DNA from: JAXHUH01 sp034211175
GTDB lineage: Bacteria; Actinomycetota; Acidimicrobiia; Acidimicrobiales; CAIXPF01
Assembly: GCA_034211175.1 (NCBI GenBank)
Contig: JAXHUH010000322.1
Coordinates: 1-27,876, forward strand
DNA length: 27,876 nucleotides
Direction: 5' to 3'
Part shown: positions 7,895 through 13,999 of the stretch, piece after piece
How positions within the stretch are numbered: position 1 is the stretch's first letter
Layout of the letters: each line of letters starts with the position of its first letter
Position numbers and translations under genes: made by a program
The notes under the pieces: model-generated
Databases searched by the model: none
The model's input: the letters and a program-made list of their open reading frames with translations, nothing else
What the model was told of the DNA's origin: nothing

Positions 7895-7960
7895 AGCCGC
7901 ACGTCGTGAACAGCACATGAACCACCCACCGTGTGGATGGGCGGCGGTGTGGTCGTTGGC

Positions 7961-8174
7961 GCCGGCGCTCCGTGGGGTCAGGTGGAGGACACCTGGACGC
8001 TCACTCTCGTGGCGCCGGCGGCCTGTGTTGTCGGGACGCCGGCGCTCCGTGGGGTCAGGTGGAGGAGACCTGGACGCTGACTCTCGTGGCGCCGGCGGCC
8101 TGTGTTGTCGGGACGCCGGCGCTCCGTGGGGTCAGGTGGAGGAGACCTGGACGCTGACTCTCGTCGCGCCGGCG
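7961..8174. repeat. 77-bp tandem repeat, about 2.8 copies, overlapping a gene 3' end
   Basis: Units start at 7961, 8038 and 8115, a period of exactly 77 bp. The third, partial copy covers the last codons and stop of the thiamine-binding protein gene; the other two are duplicates lying downstream of it on the minus strand. Copies 2 and 3 agree closely, while copy 1 differs at two or more sites (GACACC for GAGACC, CTCACT for CTGACT). Each copy boundary carries GCGCCGGC ... GCCGGCGC, an 8-bp inverted repeat with an 18-nt loop, so the array can form serial hairpins. Too few and too long units, without spacers, to be CRISPR. Confidence 0.92.
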
Positions 8175-8419
8175 TCCATGGCGCGGCGGACGATCTCGTC
8201 GACGACGTCCAGGACCTCGGTGCGGGGGCCGGCGATCTCGGTGCCGAAGGGGCCGAAGGCGACCTCGAGGCCGGCGCCGCGGGCGACGTCGACCGCGGCG
8301 GTGACGTGGGGGCCGGGGGCGCCTTCGACGAACGGCTCGACGGTGAACTCCAACCGCAGCACCGGCTCGCCGGAGTCGGCGCCGGCGGTGGTGCCGCCTG
8401 CCGTGGGATCGCTGGTCAC
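8132..8419 (-). CDS. YkoF/MTH1187-like thiamine-binding family protein
   Basis: 95 aa. After a Gly/Thr-rich start, the fold pattern matches MTH1187/YkoF domains: strand LRLEFTVEPF, helix with HVTAAVDVARGAGL, strand VAFGPFGTEIAG, helix VLDVVDEIVRRAMDAGA, strand RVSVQVSS. In this family the G-x-x-x-E-G segment (here GPFGTEIAG) lies by the ligand; several members bind thiamine or its pyrimidine part. GTG 8419 overlaps the stop of the HTH gene as GTGA, so the two proteins are translationally coupled. The 3' end of the gene has been tandemly duplicated. Together with the THI5-like binding protein across the divergent promoter this points to thiamine-precursor handling; that is inference. Confidence 0.72.
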   Translation of the reverse strand: MTSDPTAGGTTAGADSGEPVLRLEFTVEPFVEGAPGPHVTAAVDVARGAGLEVAFGPFGTEIAGPRTEVLDVVDEIVRRAMDAGATRVSVQVSST

Positions 8420-8781
8420 AGCTCGCCGCTCCTCGCGTTCAGGTAGTTGTAGACGGTGAAGCGGCTGACGCCGAGCCGGTCGGCCACGTCCTCGACCGCC
8501 CGCCGGAGGACGAACGCCCCCTGCTCGTCGAGGCGGCGCACCGCGTCCTGCTTGGCCTCGCGGTCGAGGTCGCCGAGCGGCTGGCCCGCCTCGCGCTCGA
8601 GCTGGTCGAGGAGCCGATCGAGGACGTTGTGGAGCCCGGGGGAGCGGAACCCGGCGACGACCACACCGTCCCAGCGCAGCGGGATGTCGCCGTCCTCGAT
8701 GTGATCGGGCGGCACGATGTCGGCTCCGAGCGCCTCGGCGACGGGCTTCAGCGACTCGACGAGCGGGTGCTCCACCGTCAT
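8416..8781 (-). CDS. DauR/YheO-like helix-turn-helix transcriptional regulator
   Basis: 121 aa. The C-terminal 30 residues (FVLRRAVEDVADRLGVSRFTVYNYLN) match the HTH of the DauR/YheO family. The N-terminal 90 residues lack the long PAS-like sensor of YheO and look like a short unrelated ligand or dimerisation part (VESLKPVAEALGADIVPPDHIEDGDIPL). It probably controls its own operon and perhaps the divergent binding-protein gene; two inverted 9-bp sites and a 7-6-7 dyad lie in the intergenic region. ATG 8781 is taken as start, but TAGTCT (8789-8784) only 2 nt upstream looks like a -10, which would favour leaderless initiation at GTG 8775. Confidence 0.75.
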   Translation of the reverse strand: MTVEHPLVESLKPVAEALGADIVPPDHIEDGDIPLRWDGVVVAGFRSPGLHNVLDRLLDQLEREAGQPLGDLDREAKQDAVRRLDEQGAFVLRRAVEDVADRLGVSRFTVYNYLNARSGEL

Positions 8782-8783
8782 CG

Positions 8784-8804
8784 AGACTAGCCCTGATGTT
8801 TCAT
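8784..8804 (-). promoter_or_regulatory. Promoter of the HTH gene with ATGAAACAT operator half
   Basis: TAGTCT (8789-8784) is a TANNNT-type -10 and ATGAAACAT (8804-8796) lies just upstream, where a -10/-35 spacer would be. The same 9-mer occurs in the opposite orientation at 8896-8904. Confidence 0.45.
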
Positions 8805-8868
8805 GGGCACCCCGAAAGGCAACCGATGACCTGCACGGATGCGAACCCGCTCGTTCGTCGGCCGACAA

Positions 8869-8904
8869 CGTTCTGACCAGCCAGAACGCAGCGATATGAA
8901 ACAT
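8869..8904. promoter_or_regulatory. Operator-like dyad and inverted 9-mer in the divergent intergenic region
   Basis: CGTTCTG (8869-8875) and CAGAACG (8882-8888) form a perfect 7-bp inverted repeat with a 6-nt spacer. Seven bases on, ATGAAACAT (8896-8904) is the exact reverse complement of ATGTTTCAT at 8796-8804; the two are exactly 100 bp apart. Confidence 0.5.
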
Positions 8905-8993
8905 TGGGGCTCGTGCTGCGACCGCAAGCCCTCGGCTCGGCGTCGACACAACGGGTCGTTCCCCGCACGACGCTGGTCCCGAGGTACCGCCGT

Positions 8994-8999
8994 TACAGT
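8994..8999 (+). promoter_or_regulatory. -10 element for a leaderless binding-protein mRNA
   Basis: TACAGT followed by 7 nt and then GTG 9007, with no ribosome site: the usual layout for leaderless actinobacterial genes. No clear -35 is visible. Confidence 0.5.
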
Positions 9000-9006
9000 C
9001 GGTTCG

Positions 9007-10041
9007 GTGACGCCGCCCGGATCGCTCACCCGCCGACGCGCCCTCGCCGGGCTCGCCGCGCTGGGGGCGGCGGCGGTCGCACCGGGTTGCGCCCGGTTCG
9101 GTGGTGAGGAATCGGGCCCGGCGTCGGTCGCCGGCGGTGGCGCCGAGGGCGGCGCCGATGCGCTGCGGGTCCAGCTGGCGTGGACCCGGGGCCCGCAGTT
9201 CACCGGCACGTTCGTCGCCGATCGCGATGGCGCGTTCATCGACGAGGGCTTCGCCTCGGTGACGTTGCTGGACGGCGGTCCCGGTCTCGACCCCCACACG
9301 ACCGTCCTCGACGGCGCGGCCCTCTACGGCACCACCGGTGCCCAGCACTTCGCCGCCGCGGTCGCCGGCGGCGCCCCGCTCGTGGCCCTCGGTGCCGTGC
9401 TGCGCCGCAGCCCCTACGGCGTCGTCGTCGCCGGCAACGCCGGCGCGGCGGACGACATCAGCGGTGCCCGCGTCGGGGTGCCGGAGCCGTTGGTGCCGCT
9501 GTGGCGCCTCGCCGCCGGCCGGGCCGGGCTGACCGGCACCGAGAGCGTCCTCGTCGACTGGTCGATCACCGCGCTGCGCGACGGCGAGGTCGACGCACTC
9601 GTCGGCTTCCTGCCGACGGTCGCCCGCAAGGTATCGGCCGCCGAGCTGCCGGTGTCGGCCCTCGGGTTCGACGTCTTCGCCACCCCGCTGCCCGACGAGC
9701 TGCTGGTCACCTCGGCCGAGACCCTCGAGTCGACACGGCCCGCGCTGGTCCGGGCGTTGCGGGCCGAGGCCGCCGGGTGGGACTCGACCCTGGCCGACCC
9801 GGCCGGTGCCGTGACCACCACCGTCGACGTCTACGCCGCCGACCTCGGCCTCGGCGACGAGCTCGTGCACGCCGAGCTGGAGCGCATCACCCCGCTCGTC
9901 GCCGCCGACGGCTCCCCGCTGCTCACGGTCCCGGCGGACACGCTCGCGGCGGCCGGCGAGGTCCTGACCGAGCTCGGCCACCCCGTCCCGCCCGCCGCGT
10001 GGGCCGTCGACGTCGCCGACGAGGCCGCCACCGACGGCTGA
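9007..10041 (+). CDS. ABC transporter substrate-binding lipoprotein, NMT1/THI5-like
   Basis: 344 aa. The N-terminus is a Tat-type lipoprotein signal: TRRRALAGLAALGAAA, then APGC with the lipid-accepting Cys. The mature part has the pattern of THI5-like periplasmic proteins: LRVQLAWTRGPQFTGTFVADRDGAFIDEGF, then LLDGGPGLDPHT, VALGAVLRRSPYGVVV and a second-lobe DALVGFLPTV. Such proteins bind thiamine pyrimidine precursors or related heterocycles. No permease or ATPase gene is nearby, so this is an orphan receptor for a transporter encoded elsewhere. GTG 9007 is chosen because upstream codons do not fit a signal peptide and a -10 stands 7 nt before it. It ends 7 nt from the convergent hydrolase. 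Confidence 0.85.
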   Translation: MTPPGSLTRRRALAGLAALGAAAVAPGCARFGGEESGPASVAGGGAEGGADALRVQLAWTRGPQFTGTFVADRDGAFIDEGFASVTLLDGGPGLDPHTTVLDGAALYGTTGAQHFAAAVAGGAPLVALGAVLRRSPYGVVVAGNAGAADDISGARVGVPEPLVPLWRLAAGRAGLTGTESVLVDWSITALRDGEVDALVGFLPTVARKVSAAELPVSALGFDVFATPLPDELLVTSAETLESTRPALVRALRAEAAGWDSTLADPAGAVTTTVDVYAADLGLGDELVHAELERITPLVAADGSPLLTVPADTLAAAGEVLTELGHPVPPAAWAVDVADEAATDG

Positions 10042-10048
10042 GCCCCGC

Positions 10049-10963
10049 TCACCGCACCGCCCGCCGGTGCCAGGTGGTGATGGCGTCGGCGACGAGAACC
10101 GGATCGTCGCACATCGGGAAGTGGTTGCCGCCCGGCACCTCGACCGCGGTCACGTCGTCGAAGCGCTCCGCCCACCGGGGCTGGAACCCGAGCGGGTCGT
10201 TGCGGGACCCGAAGACGGTGAGCAGCGGCAGGTGCCCGAGGTCGGCGACCGTCGCCTCGATCGTCGTGAAGTCGTGCCGGCGGGCCGAGCGCAGGTAGTG
10301 GTGGAACGCCCGGCGACCCCGGCGGGGCATCCCCCGGCGGAACGTGCGCCGGCCGTCGCGGTCGAGGTGGCGGCCGACGCCGAAGCGGCCCGACGTCGCC
10401 CGGACCAGCCACCCGGTCCACGCGTCGCTCTCGCGGACCACCGCGCTGCCCATGACCGCCAGCATCCCCCGGAACGCCGGGCCCTCCGGCCGCCAGCCGA
10501 ACGTGTTCACGGCGGCGAGGCCCCGGACCCGCTCGGGCCAACCGGCGGCGGCCTCGAGCGTCGCCGGGCCGCCGAGGTCGTGGAACACCAGCGTGAGGTC
10601 GTCGAGGCCGAGGTGGCGCACGACGGCGTCGACCGCCCTGGCGGCGTCGGCGATGGTAACCCGGGCGGGGCCGGTGCTCAGCCCGTTCCCGGGGGCGTCG
10701 AGGGTGACGACCCGGAAGTCGGCGGCCAGTCGGTCGACGACGTCGCGCCAGACGATGCTCCACGTGCCGACGTGGACGAGGAGCAGCGTCGGCCCGTCCC
10801 CGCCCCGGTCGGAGTAGGCGACCCGGTGCTCACCCATACCGATCGAGCGGATCGGCGCCGGCCACCGGCCGTGGTCGAGCCAGTCGGGCCGCGCGTCGGC
10901 GGTCGTGGCGTCGGGCGGGGCGACGTCGGGTTGCGTCGTGTCGGGCCGCGTCGTATCCGTCAT
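10049..10963 (-). CDS. Alpha/beta hydrolase with Asp nucleophile (haloalkane dehalogenase/epoxide hydrolase-like)
   Basis: 304 aa. LLVHVGTWSIVWRDVV is the oxyanion-hole strand, and LVFHDLGGPATLEAA is the nucleophile elbow with Asp where esterases carry Ser, as in haloalkane dehalogenases and epoxide hydrolases. TVFGSRNDPLGF offers the acid region and GGNHFPMCDDP the catalytic His. The segment after the elbow (FGWRPEGPAFRGMLAVMG) would be the cap domain that sets specificity. The first about 30 residues are Asp/Thr/Pro-rich and probably disordered. The start is ATG 10963 with GGAGG upstream. An ECF41-type promoter precedes it, divergent from the ECF41 gene, so it is a probable member of that regulon. 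The substrate is unknown. Confidence 0.85.
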   Translation of the reverse strand: MTDTTRPDTTQPDVAPPDATTADARPDWLDHGRWPAPIRSIGMGEHRVAYSDRGGDGPTLLLVHVGTWSIVWRDVVDRLAADFRVVTLDAPGNGLSTGPARVTIADAARAVDAVVRHLGLDDLTLVFHDLGGPATLEAAAGWPERVRGLAAVNTFGWRPEGPAFRGMLAVMGSAVVRESDAWTGWLVRATSGRFGVGRHLDRDGRRTFRRGMPRRGRRAFHHYLRSARRHDFTTIEATVADLGHLPLLTVFGSRNDPLGFQPRWAERFDDVTAVEVPGGNHFPMCDDPVLVADAITTWHRRAVR

Positions 10964-10996
10964 GGGGACCTCCGGTCGTCGATGGTTCGGCGACAG

Positions 10997-11023
10997 GACG
11001 TCCGAGGCCCTGCGAACGTGACG
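10997..11023 (-). promoter_or_regulatory. ECF41-type promoter of the hydrolase gene
   Basis: Minus strand: CGTCACG (11023-11017), 16 nt, CGTC (11000-10997). Same box spacing and near-identical flanks (GTCACGTTC, GACGTCCT) as the promoter of the divergent sigma gene. The leader would be about 27 nt and include GGAGG. Confidence 0.65.
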
Positions 11024-11050
11024 TAGCGTGCGCGACAGGACCGGGAGGGC

Positions 11051-11077
11051 TGTCACGTTCCGCGGCGGTGAGACGTC
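11051..11077 (+). promoter_or_regulatory. ECF41-type autoregulatory promoter of the sigma factor gene
   Basis: TGTCACG (11051-11057), 16 nt, CGTC (11074-11077). The described ECF41 promoter has TGTCACA and CGTC boxes. Transcription would start within a few bases of ATG 11087, so the mRNA may be leaderless, or ATG 11099 may be used. Confidence 0.7.
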
Positions 11078-11086
11078 CTCCGACCG

Positions 11087-12052
11087 ATGCGACCGACCAT
11101 GGACCGACCGCACCCGACCGAGCCCGAAGCCACCGTCGAAGCCAACGACGACAGCACCGACGATGCCGCCGAGGTGTGGGCGGCGCACCGGCGGCGGCTG
11201 CTCGACCTCGCCTATCGGCTGCTCGGCAGCATCAGCGACGCCGAGGACGTCGTCCAGGACGCCTACGGACGGTTGCAGGCCGCGGACCGCTCGGCGATCG
11301 ACGACGTCACCGGTTGGATCGTCGCCGTGACCTCGCGGCTGTGCGTCGACCACCTGCGGCGCCACGAGCAGAGCCGCCGGGCCTACGTCGGTCCGTGGCT
11401 GCCCGAACCGGTCGTGGGCCGTGCCGCCGGCGCCGGCATCGACGAGGTCGCCGACCGCATCACGCTCGACGACTCCGTGCGCATGGCGCTGCTGGTCGTC
11501 CTCGACCGCCTCAGCGCGGCCGAGCGCACCGCGTTCGTGCTCCACGACGTCTTCGCCGTCCCCTTCGACGAGGTCGGCGCCATCGTCGGCCGGTCAGCTC
11601 CGGCGTGTCGCCAGCTCGCCAGCCGGGCCCGCCGCAAGGTCGCCGCCTCGGGCGCCGGTCGCGGCGTCGGGGTCGACCCCGCCGAGCTCGACACGGTGGC
11701 CCGCCGATTCGCTCGCGCGTGCGAGGCGGGCGATCTCGCGGCGCTCGTCGACGTGCTCGCCTCGGACGTCGTCGGCGACTTCGACTCGGCCGGGCTCGTG
11801 CCCGGCGCCCCGCTCACCGAGCTCGACGGTGCCGAGGTGGTCGCCGCCCAGCTCGTCGCCAGCGTGTCGGGCCGCGGTGCGACGATCGAGGTGGCCGACG
11901 TCAACGGCGAGCCCGGTGTCCTCGTCACCCTCGATGGCTGGGTCGTCGCGGTCATCGCCCTCGGCGTCTACGACGGCTGCGTCGACCGCATCCACGCCGT
12001 CGGCAACCCCGCCAAGCTCACCCACCTCCGCCGGCCGAGAGACGACGGCTGA
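11087..12052 (+). CDS. ECF41-family RNA polymerase sigma factor with SnoaL-like C-terminal domain (SigJ-like)
   Basis: 321 aa. Region 2 spans about residues 31-95 (RLLDLAYRLLGSISDAEDVVQDAYGR, WIVAVTSRLCVDHLRR). WLPEPV at 104-109 is the linker motif of the ECF41 group. Region 4 follows (RTAFVLHDVFAVPFDEVGAIVGRSAPACRQLASRAR). From about residue 200 a SnoaL/NTF2-like domain takes the place of an anti-sigma partner and tunes activity from within the chain. Its NPAKL at 307-311 matches the conserved NPDKL, but the usual DGGGK is degenerate (DSAGL). It probably controls its own promoter and the divergent hydrolase. No COE-type target (carboxymuconolactone decarboxylase, oxidoreductase, epimerase) adjoins it, which is unusual for the group. 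Confidence 0.9.
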   Translation: MRPTMDRPHPTEPEATVEANDDSTDDAAEVWAAHRRRLLDLAYRLLGSISDAEDVVQDAYGRLQAADRSAIDDVTGWIVAVTSRLCVDHLRRHEQSRRAYVGPWLPEPVVGRAAGAGIDEVADRITLDDSVRMALLVVLDRLSAAERTAFVLHDVFAVPFDEVGAIVGRSAPACRQLASRARRKVAASGAGRGVGVDPAELDTVARRFARACEAGDLAALVDVLASDVVGDFDSAGLVPGAPLTELDGAEVVAAQLVASVSGRGATIEVADVNGEPGVLVTLDGWVVAVIALGVYDGCVDRIHAVGNPAKLTHLRRPRDDG

Positions 12053-12104
12053 GCCCGGCGCATCCGGACGGTCCCGGCGACCAACCCGAACTGGGTACCA
12101 CTGG

Positions 12105-12119
12105 CGGCACGACACGGCG
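12105..12119 (+). repeat. Target-site duplication, left copy
   Basis: CGGCACGACACGGCG abuts the left IS end; the identical 15-mer at 13486-13500 abuts the right end. Confidence 0.85.
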
Positions 12120-13485
12120 TGTCCGTTTGCGGGACATGGATGACAGTTGATGTCGCGGGACATGGATGACACCGAGGGGTTGTGACCATGGGTCATGGCC
12201 GGGAAGGTGTTGTCGATGAGCGTGAAGGTGATCGCTGCGGCAGTGGCTGAGGGCCAGCTGGTCGTTGGGCGGGGCCAGGGCGAGTTGAACGTGTCGGCGT
12301 TCTGCCGTGAACACGACATCTCGCGCAACGCGTTCTACGAGCGGGTTGCCCGTTACCGCCAGGACGGACCCGACGGGCTGGAGGACCGTTCACGGCGTCC
12401 GCACTCGAACCCGAACCAGACTCCCGCAGAGGTCGAGGAACTCGTCGTACGGCTCCGCAAGGAGCTGCTCGATGCGGGCCTCGATCACGGGCCGACCACG
12501 ATCTTGTGGCATCTCGGACAGCGCCGAGCGCTCGGCGAGCTTGACGCTGAGGTGCGGTTGCCGTCCGCGTCGACGGTGTCGCGGATCCTGACACGCCGTG
12601 GTCTGGTGGTCCCTGAGCCTCACAAGCGGCCGAAGAGCTCGATCATCCGGTTCGAAGCGCCTGCACCGAACGAGCGTTGGCAGATCGACGCCATGGACTG
12701 GGTGATCGCTACCGGAGTCGTGAAGGTGTTCAACCTGATCGATGACCACTCGAGGGTCCTGACCCGCTCACGGGCCGTGGCATCCGCGACCAGCGAGAAC
12801 GCGTGGATCGCGTTCGGTCAGGCCGCGTCGGTCTGGGGTCTGCCCGCGGCGATGTTGTCCGACAACGGCCTGTGCTTCTCCGGCAAGCTCCGAGGCTTCG
12901 AGGTGCTCTTCGAAGCCCTCCTACGTGACGCGGGGGTGCGGCCAATCACCGGGCGGCCCTACCACCCCCAGACCACCGGCAAGGTCGAACGGTTCCACCA
13001 GACCCTCAAGAAGTGGTTGGCCAAACAACCCCTCGCCGCCGATCTGGCCGAACTCCAAGCCCAGCTCGACCGCTTCGCGCAGCTCTACAACTTCGAACGA
13101 CCCCACCAGGGCGTCAACCGTGTCGTACCCGCCGAACGCTGGCACGCCAGCCCCGCGTCGGGCCCTGCCACCGAACCGCTCGCGCACCCCGACTACCCCT
13201 CGCGCACCCACCACGGTCTCGTCGACAACGGCTGCGTCATCGCCGACCGGTTCAAGATCCACATCGGTGTCGAGTTCAACCGCCTCCCAGCCACCGTCGT
13301 GACCGACAACCAACGAGCCAACGTGTTCGTCAACGACCAACTCGTCCGCCACCTCGTCCTCGACCACACCCGCAGCTACCAGCCCTCCGGACGCCGCCGC
13401 GGCGGCCCCCGCCGCAACCGCCTACAGTCCTGACTGTCACCCATGTCCCGCGACATGCCTGTCATCCATGTCCCGCGACAGAACA
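12120..13485 (+). mobile_element. IS481-family insertion sequence, complete, 1366 bp
   Basis: The element begins TGT and ends ACA, as is usual in IS481, with a 15-bp direct repeat on both sides. Each end carries two copies of a 21-bp transposase-binding-like sequence: left 12125-12145 and 12151-12171; right, inverted, 13435-13455 and 13460-13480. The copies at 12151 and 13460 are identical in inverse orientation; the others share the core GCGGGACATGG. The tandem copies are spaced 26 bp on the left and 25 bp on the right. One transposase gene fills the interior. Intact ends, gene and duplication suggest a recent, possibly active insertion. Confidence 0.9.
12195..13433 (+). CDS. IS481-family DDE transposase
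   Basis: 412 aa. An N-terminal helix-turn-helix (LNVSAFCREHDISRNAFYERVARYRQDGPDGLEDRSRRP) is followed by the integrase core. The catalytic triad is visible: Asp in WQIDAMDW, Asp in AMLSDNGLCF and Glu in TTGKVERFHQTLKKWL. The FNLIDDHSRV and YNFERPHQGVN signatures are standard for the family. The C-terminal about 90 residues have a strand-rich part ending in a basic tail (GRRRGGPRRNRLQS). The frame is complete with no frameshift. ATG 12195 is used; ATG 12188 is out of frame. Its stop lies just before the inner right-end repeat. Confidence 0.95.
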   Translation: MAGKVLSMSVKVIAAAVAEGQLVVGRGQGELNVSAFCREHDISRNAFYERVARYRQDGPDGLEDRSRRPHSNPNQTPAEVEELVVRLRKELLDAGLDHGPTTILWHLGQRRALGELDAEVRLPSASTVSRILTRRGLVVPEPHKRPKSSIIRFEAPAPNERWQIDAMDWVIATGVVKVFNLIDDHSRVLTRSRAVASATSENAWIAFGQAASVWGLPAAMLSDNGLCFSGKLRGFEVLFEALLRDAGVRPITGRPYHPQTTGKVERFHQTLKKWLAKQPLAADLAELQAQLDRFAQLYNFERPHQGVNRVVPAERWHASPASGPATEPLAHPDYPSRTHHGLVDNGCVIADRFKIHIGVEFNRLPATVVTDNQRANVFVNDQLVRHLVLDHTRSYQPSGRRRGGPRRNRLQS

Positions 13486-13500
13486 CGGCACGACACGGCG
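13486..13500 (+). repeat. Target-site duplication, right copy
   Basis: Identical to 12105-12119. A third copy lacking the first base match (13563-13576) lies in the second hairpin unit, because the target was itself a repeated sequence. Confidence 0.85.
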
Positions 13501-13724
13501 GCGGTGGAACCCAGAACGGTGGGGGTGGAACCCGGATCGGTGTCGAACTGGGTACCACTGCTGGCACGACACGGCGGCGGTGGAACCCAGAACGGTGTGG
13601 TCGGGGTGCGGATCGATCAGGATCCGAGAAGCGGGGTCCTCAGGGGGTTCGTACGTTGGCGCTCGGGTCGTCGTCCGGGGGGGGCGGCCGGCCCGAACCG
13701 GAACGACGACGGAGGCGAAGCCCG

Positions 13725-13973
13725 ATGAAGACGATGACGTGCCGGCAGCTCGGTGGGCCGTGCGACCTCGCGCACCACGGCGAGGACGCGAACGAGGTCA
13801 TCCAGGCCCAGGACCGCCACCTGAAGGACGTGGTCGCCGATGGCGACACCGACCACGAGCCCGCGCTGAAGGACATGAAGGGCCGCTGGCGGCGGCCGGT
13901 GTCGGGCCTCAGGTGGTACCGGAAGGCGCAGCGCGACTTCGCCGAGCTCCCCGACGATCGGCCAGCCACCTGA
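13725..13973 (+). CDS. DUF1059-like small protein
   Basis: 82 aa. MKTMTCRQLGGPCDLAHHGEDANEVIQAQDRHL matches the start of DUF1059 proteins (MKT.TCR.LG..CD....G...EEV), which have two conserved Cys and unknown function. The last about 40 residues (WRRPVSGLRWYRKAQRDFAEL) extend beyond the usual about 55-60 aa. ATG 13725 is preceded by GGAGG 9 nt upstream. It sits between the repeat cluster and a convergent SDR gene 26 nt away, and looks monocistronic. Confidence 0.72.
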   Translation: MKTMTCRQLGGPCDLAHHGEDANEVIQAQDRHLKDVVADGDTDHEPALKDMKGRWRRPVSGLRWYRKAQRDFAELPDDRPAT

Positions 13974-13999
13974 CCGGGCCGCCCCCGGGTCGCGGCGGT

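Larger units (their letters stand above)
12088..13593. repeat. REP-like palindromic repeat cluster, first unit split by the IS element
   Basis: The 16-mer GAACTGGGTACCACTG occurs at 12088-12103 and 13545-13560. The related reverse-oriented CGGTGGAACCCAGAAC occurs at 13502-13517 and 13578-13593, and a variant GGGTGGAACCCGGATC at 13523-13538. Each forward/reverse pair can fold (12 of 16 positions pair) over a loop containing GGCACGACACGGCG. With the IS and one target copy removed, 12088-12119 joins 13501-13517 into a unit almost identical to 13545-13593, so there were two tandem hairpins with a single arm between them. Confidence 0.75.

Noticed and set aside
7933..8157. Repetitive plus-strand frame across the 77-bp repeats
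   Set aside because: Translation of the tandem repeat in shifting frames; no start signal and no similarity.
7961..8174. CRISPR array
   Set aside because: Units abut without spacers, are 77 bp long and overlap a coding end.
8782..9006. TPP riboswitch expected near thiamine-type genes
   Set aside because: The conserved thi-box elements were not found on either strand.
8416..9981. 521-codon minus frame including the HTH protein
   Set aside because: Only the last about 121 codons are real; the rest mirrors the substrate-binding protein gene.
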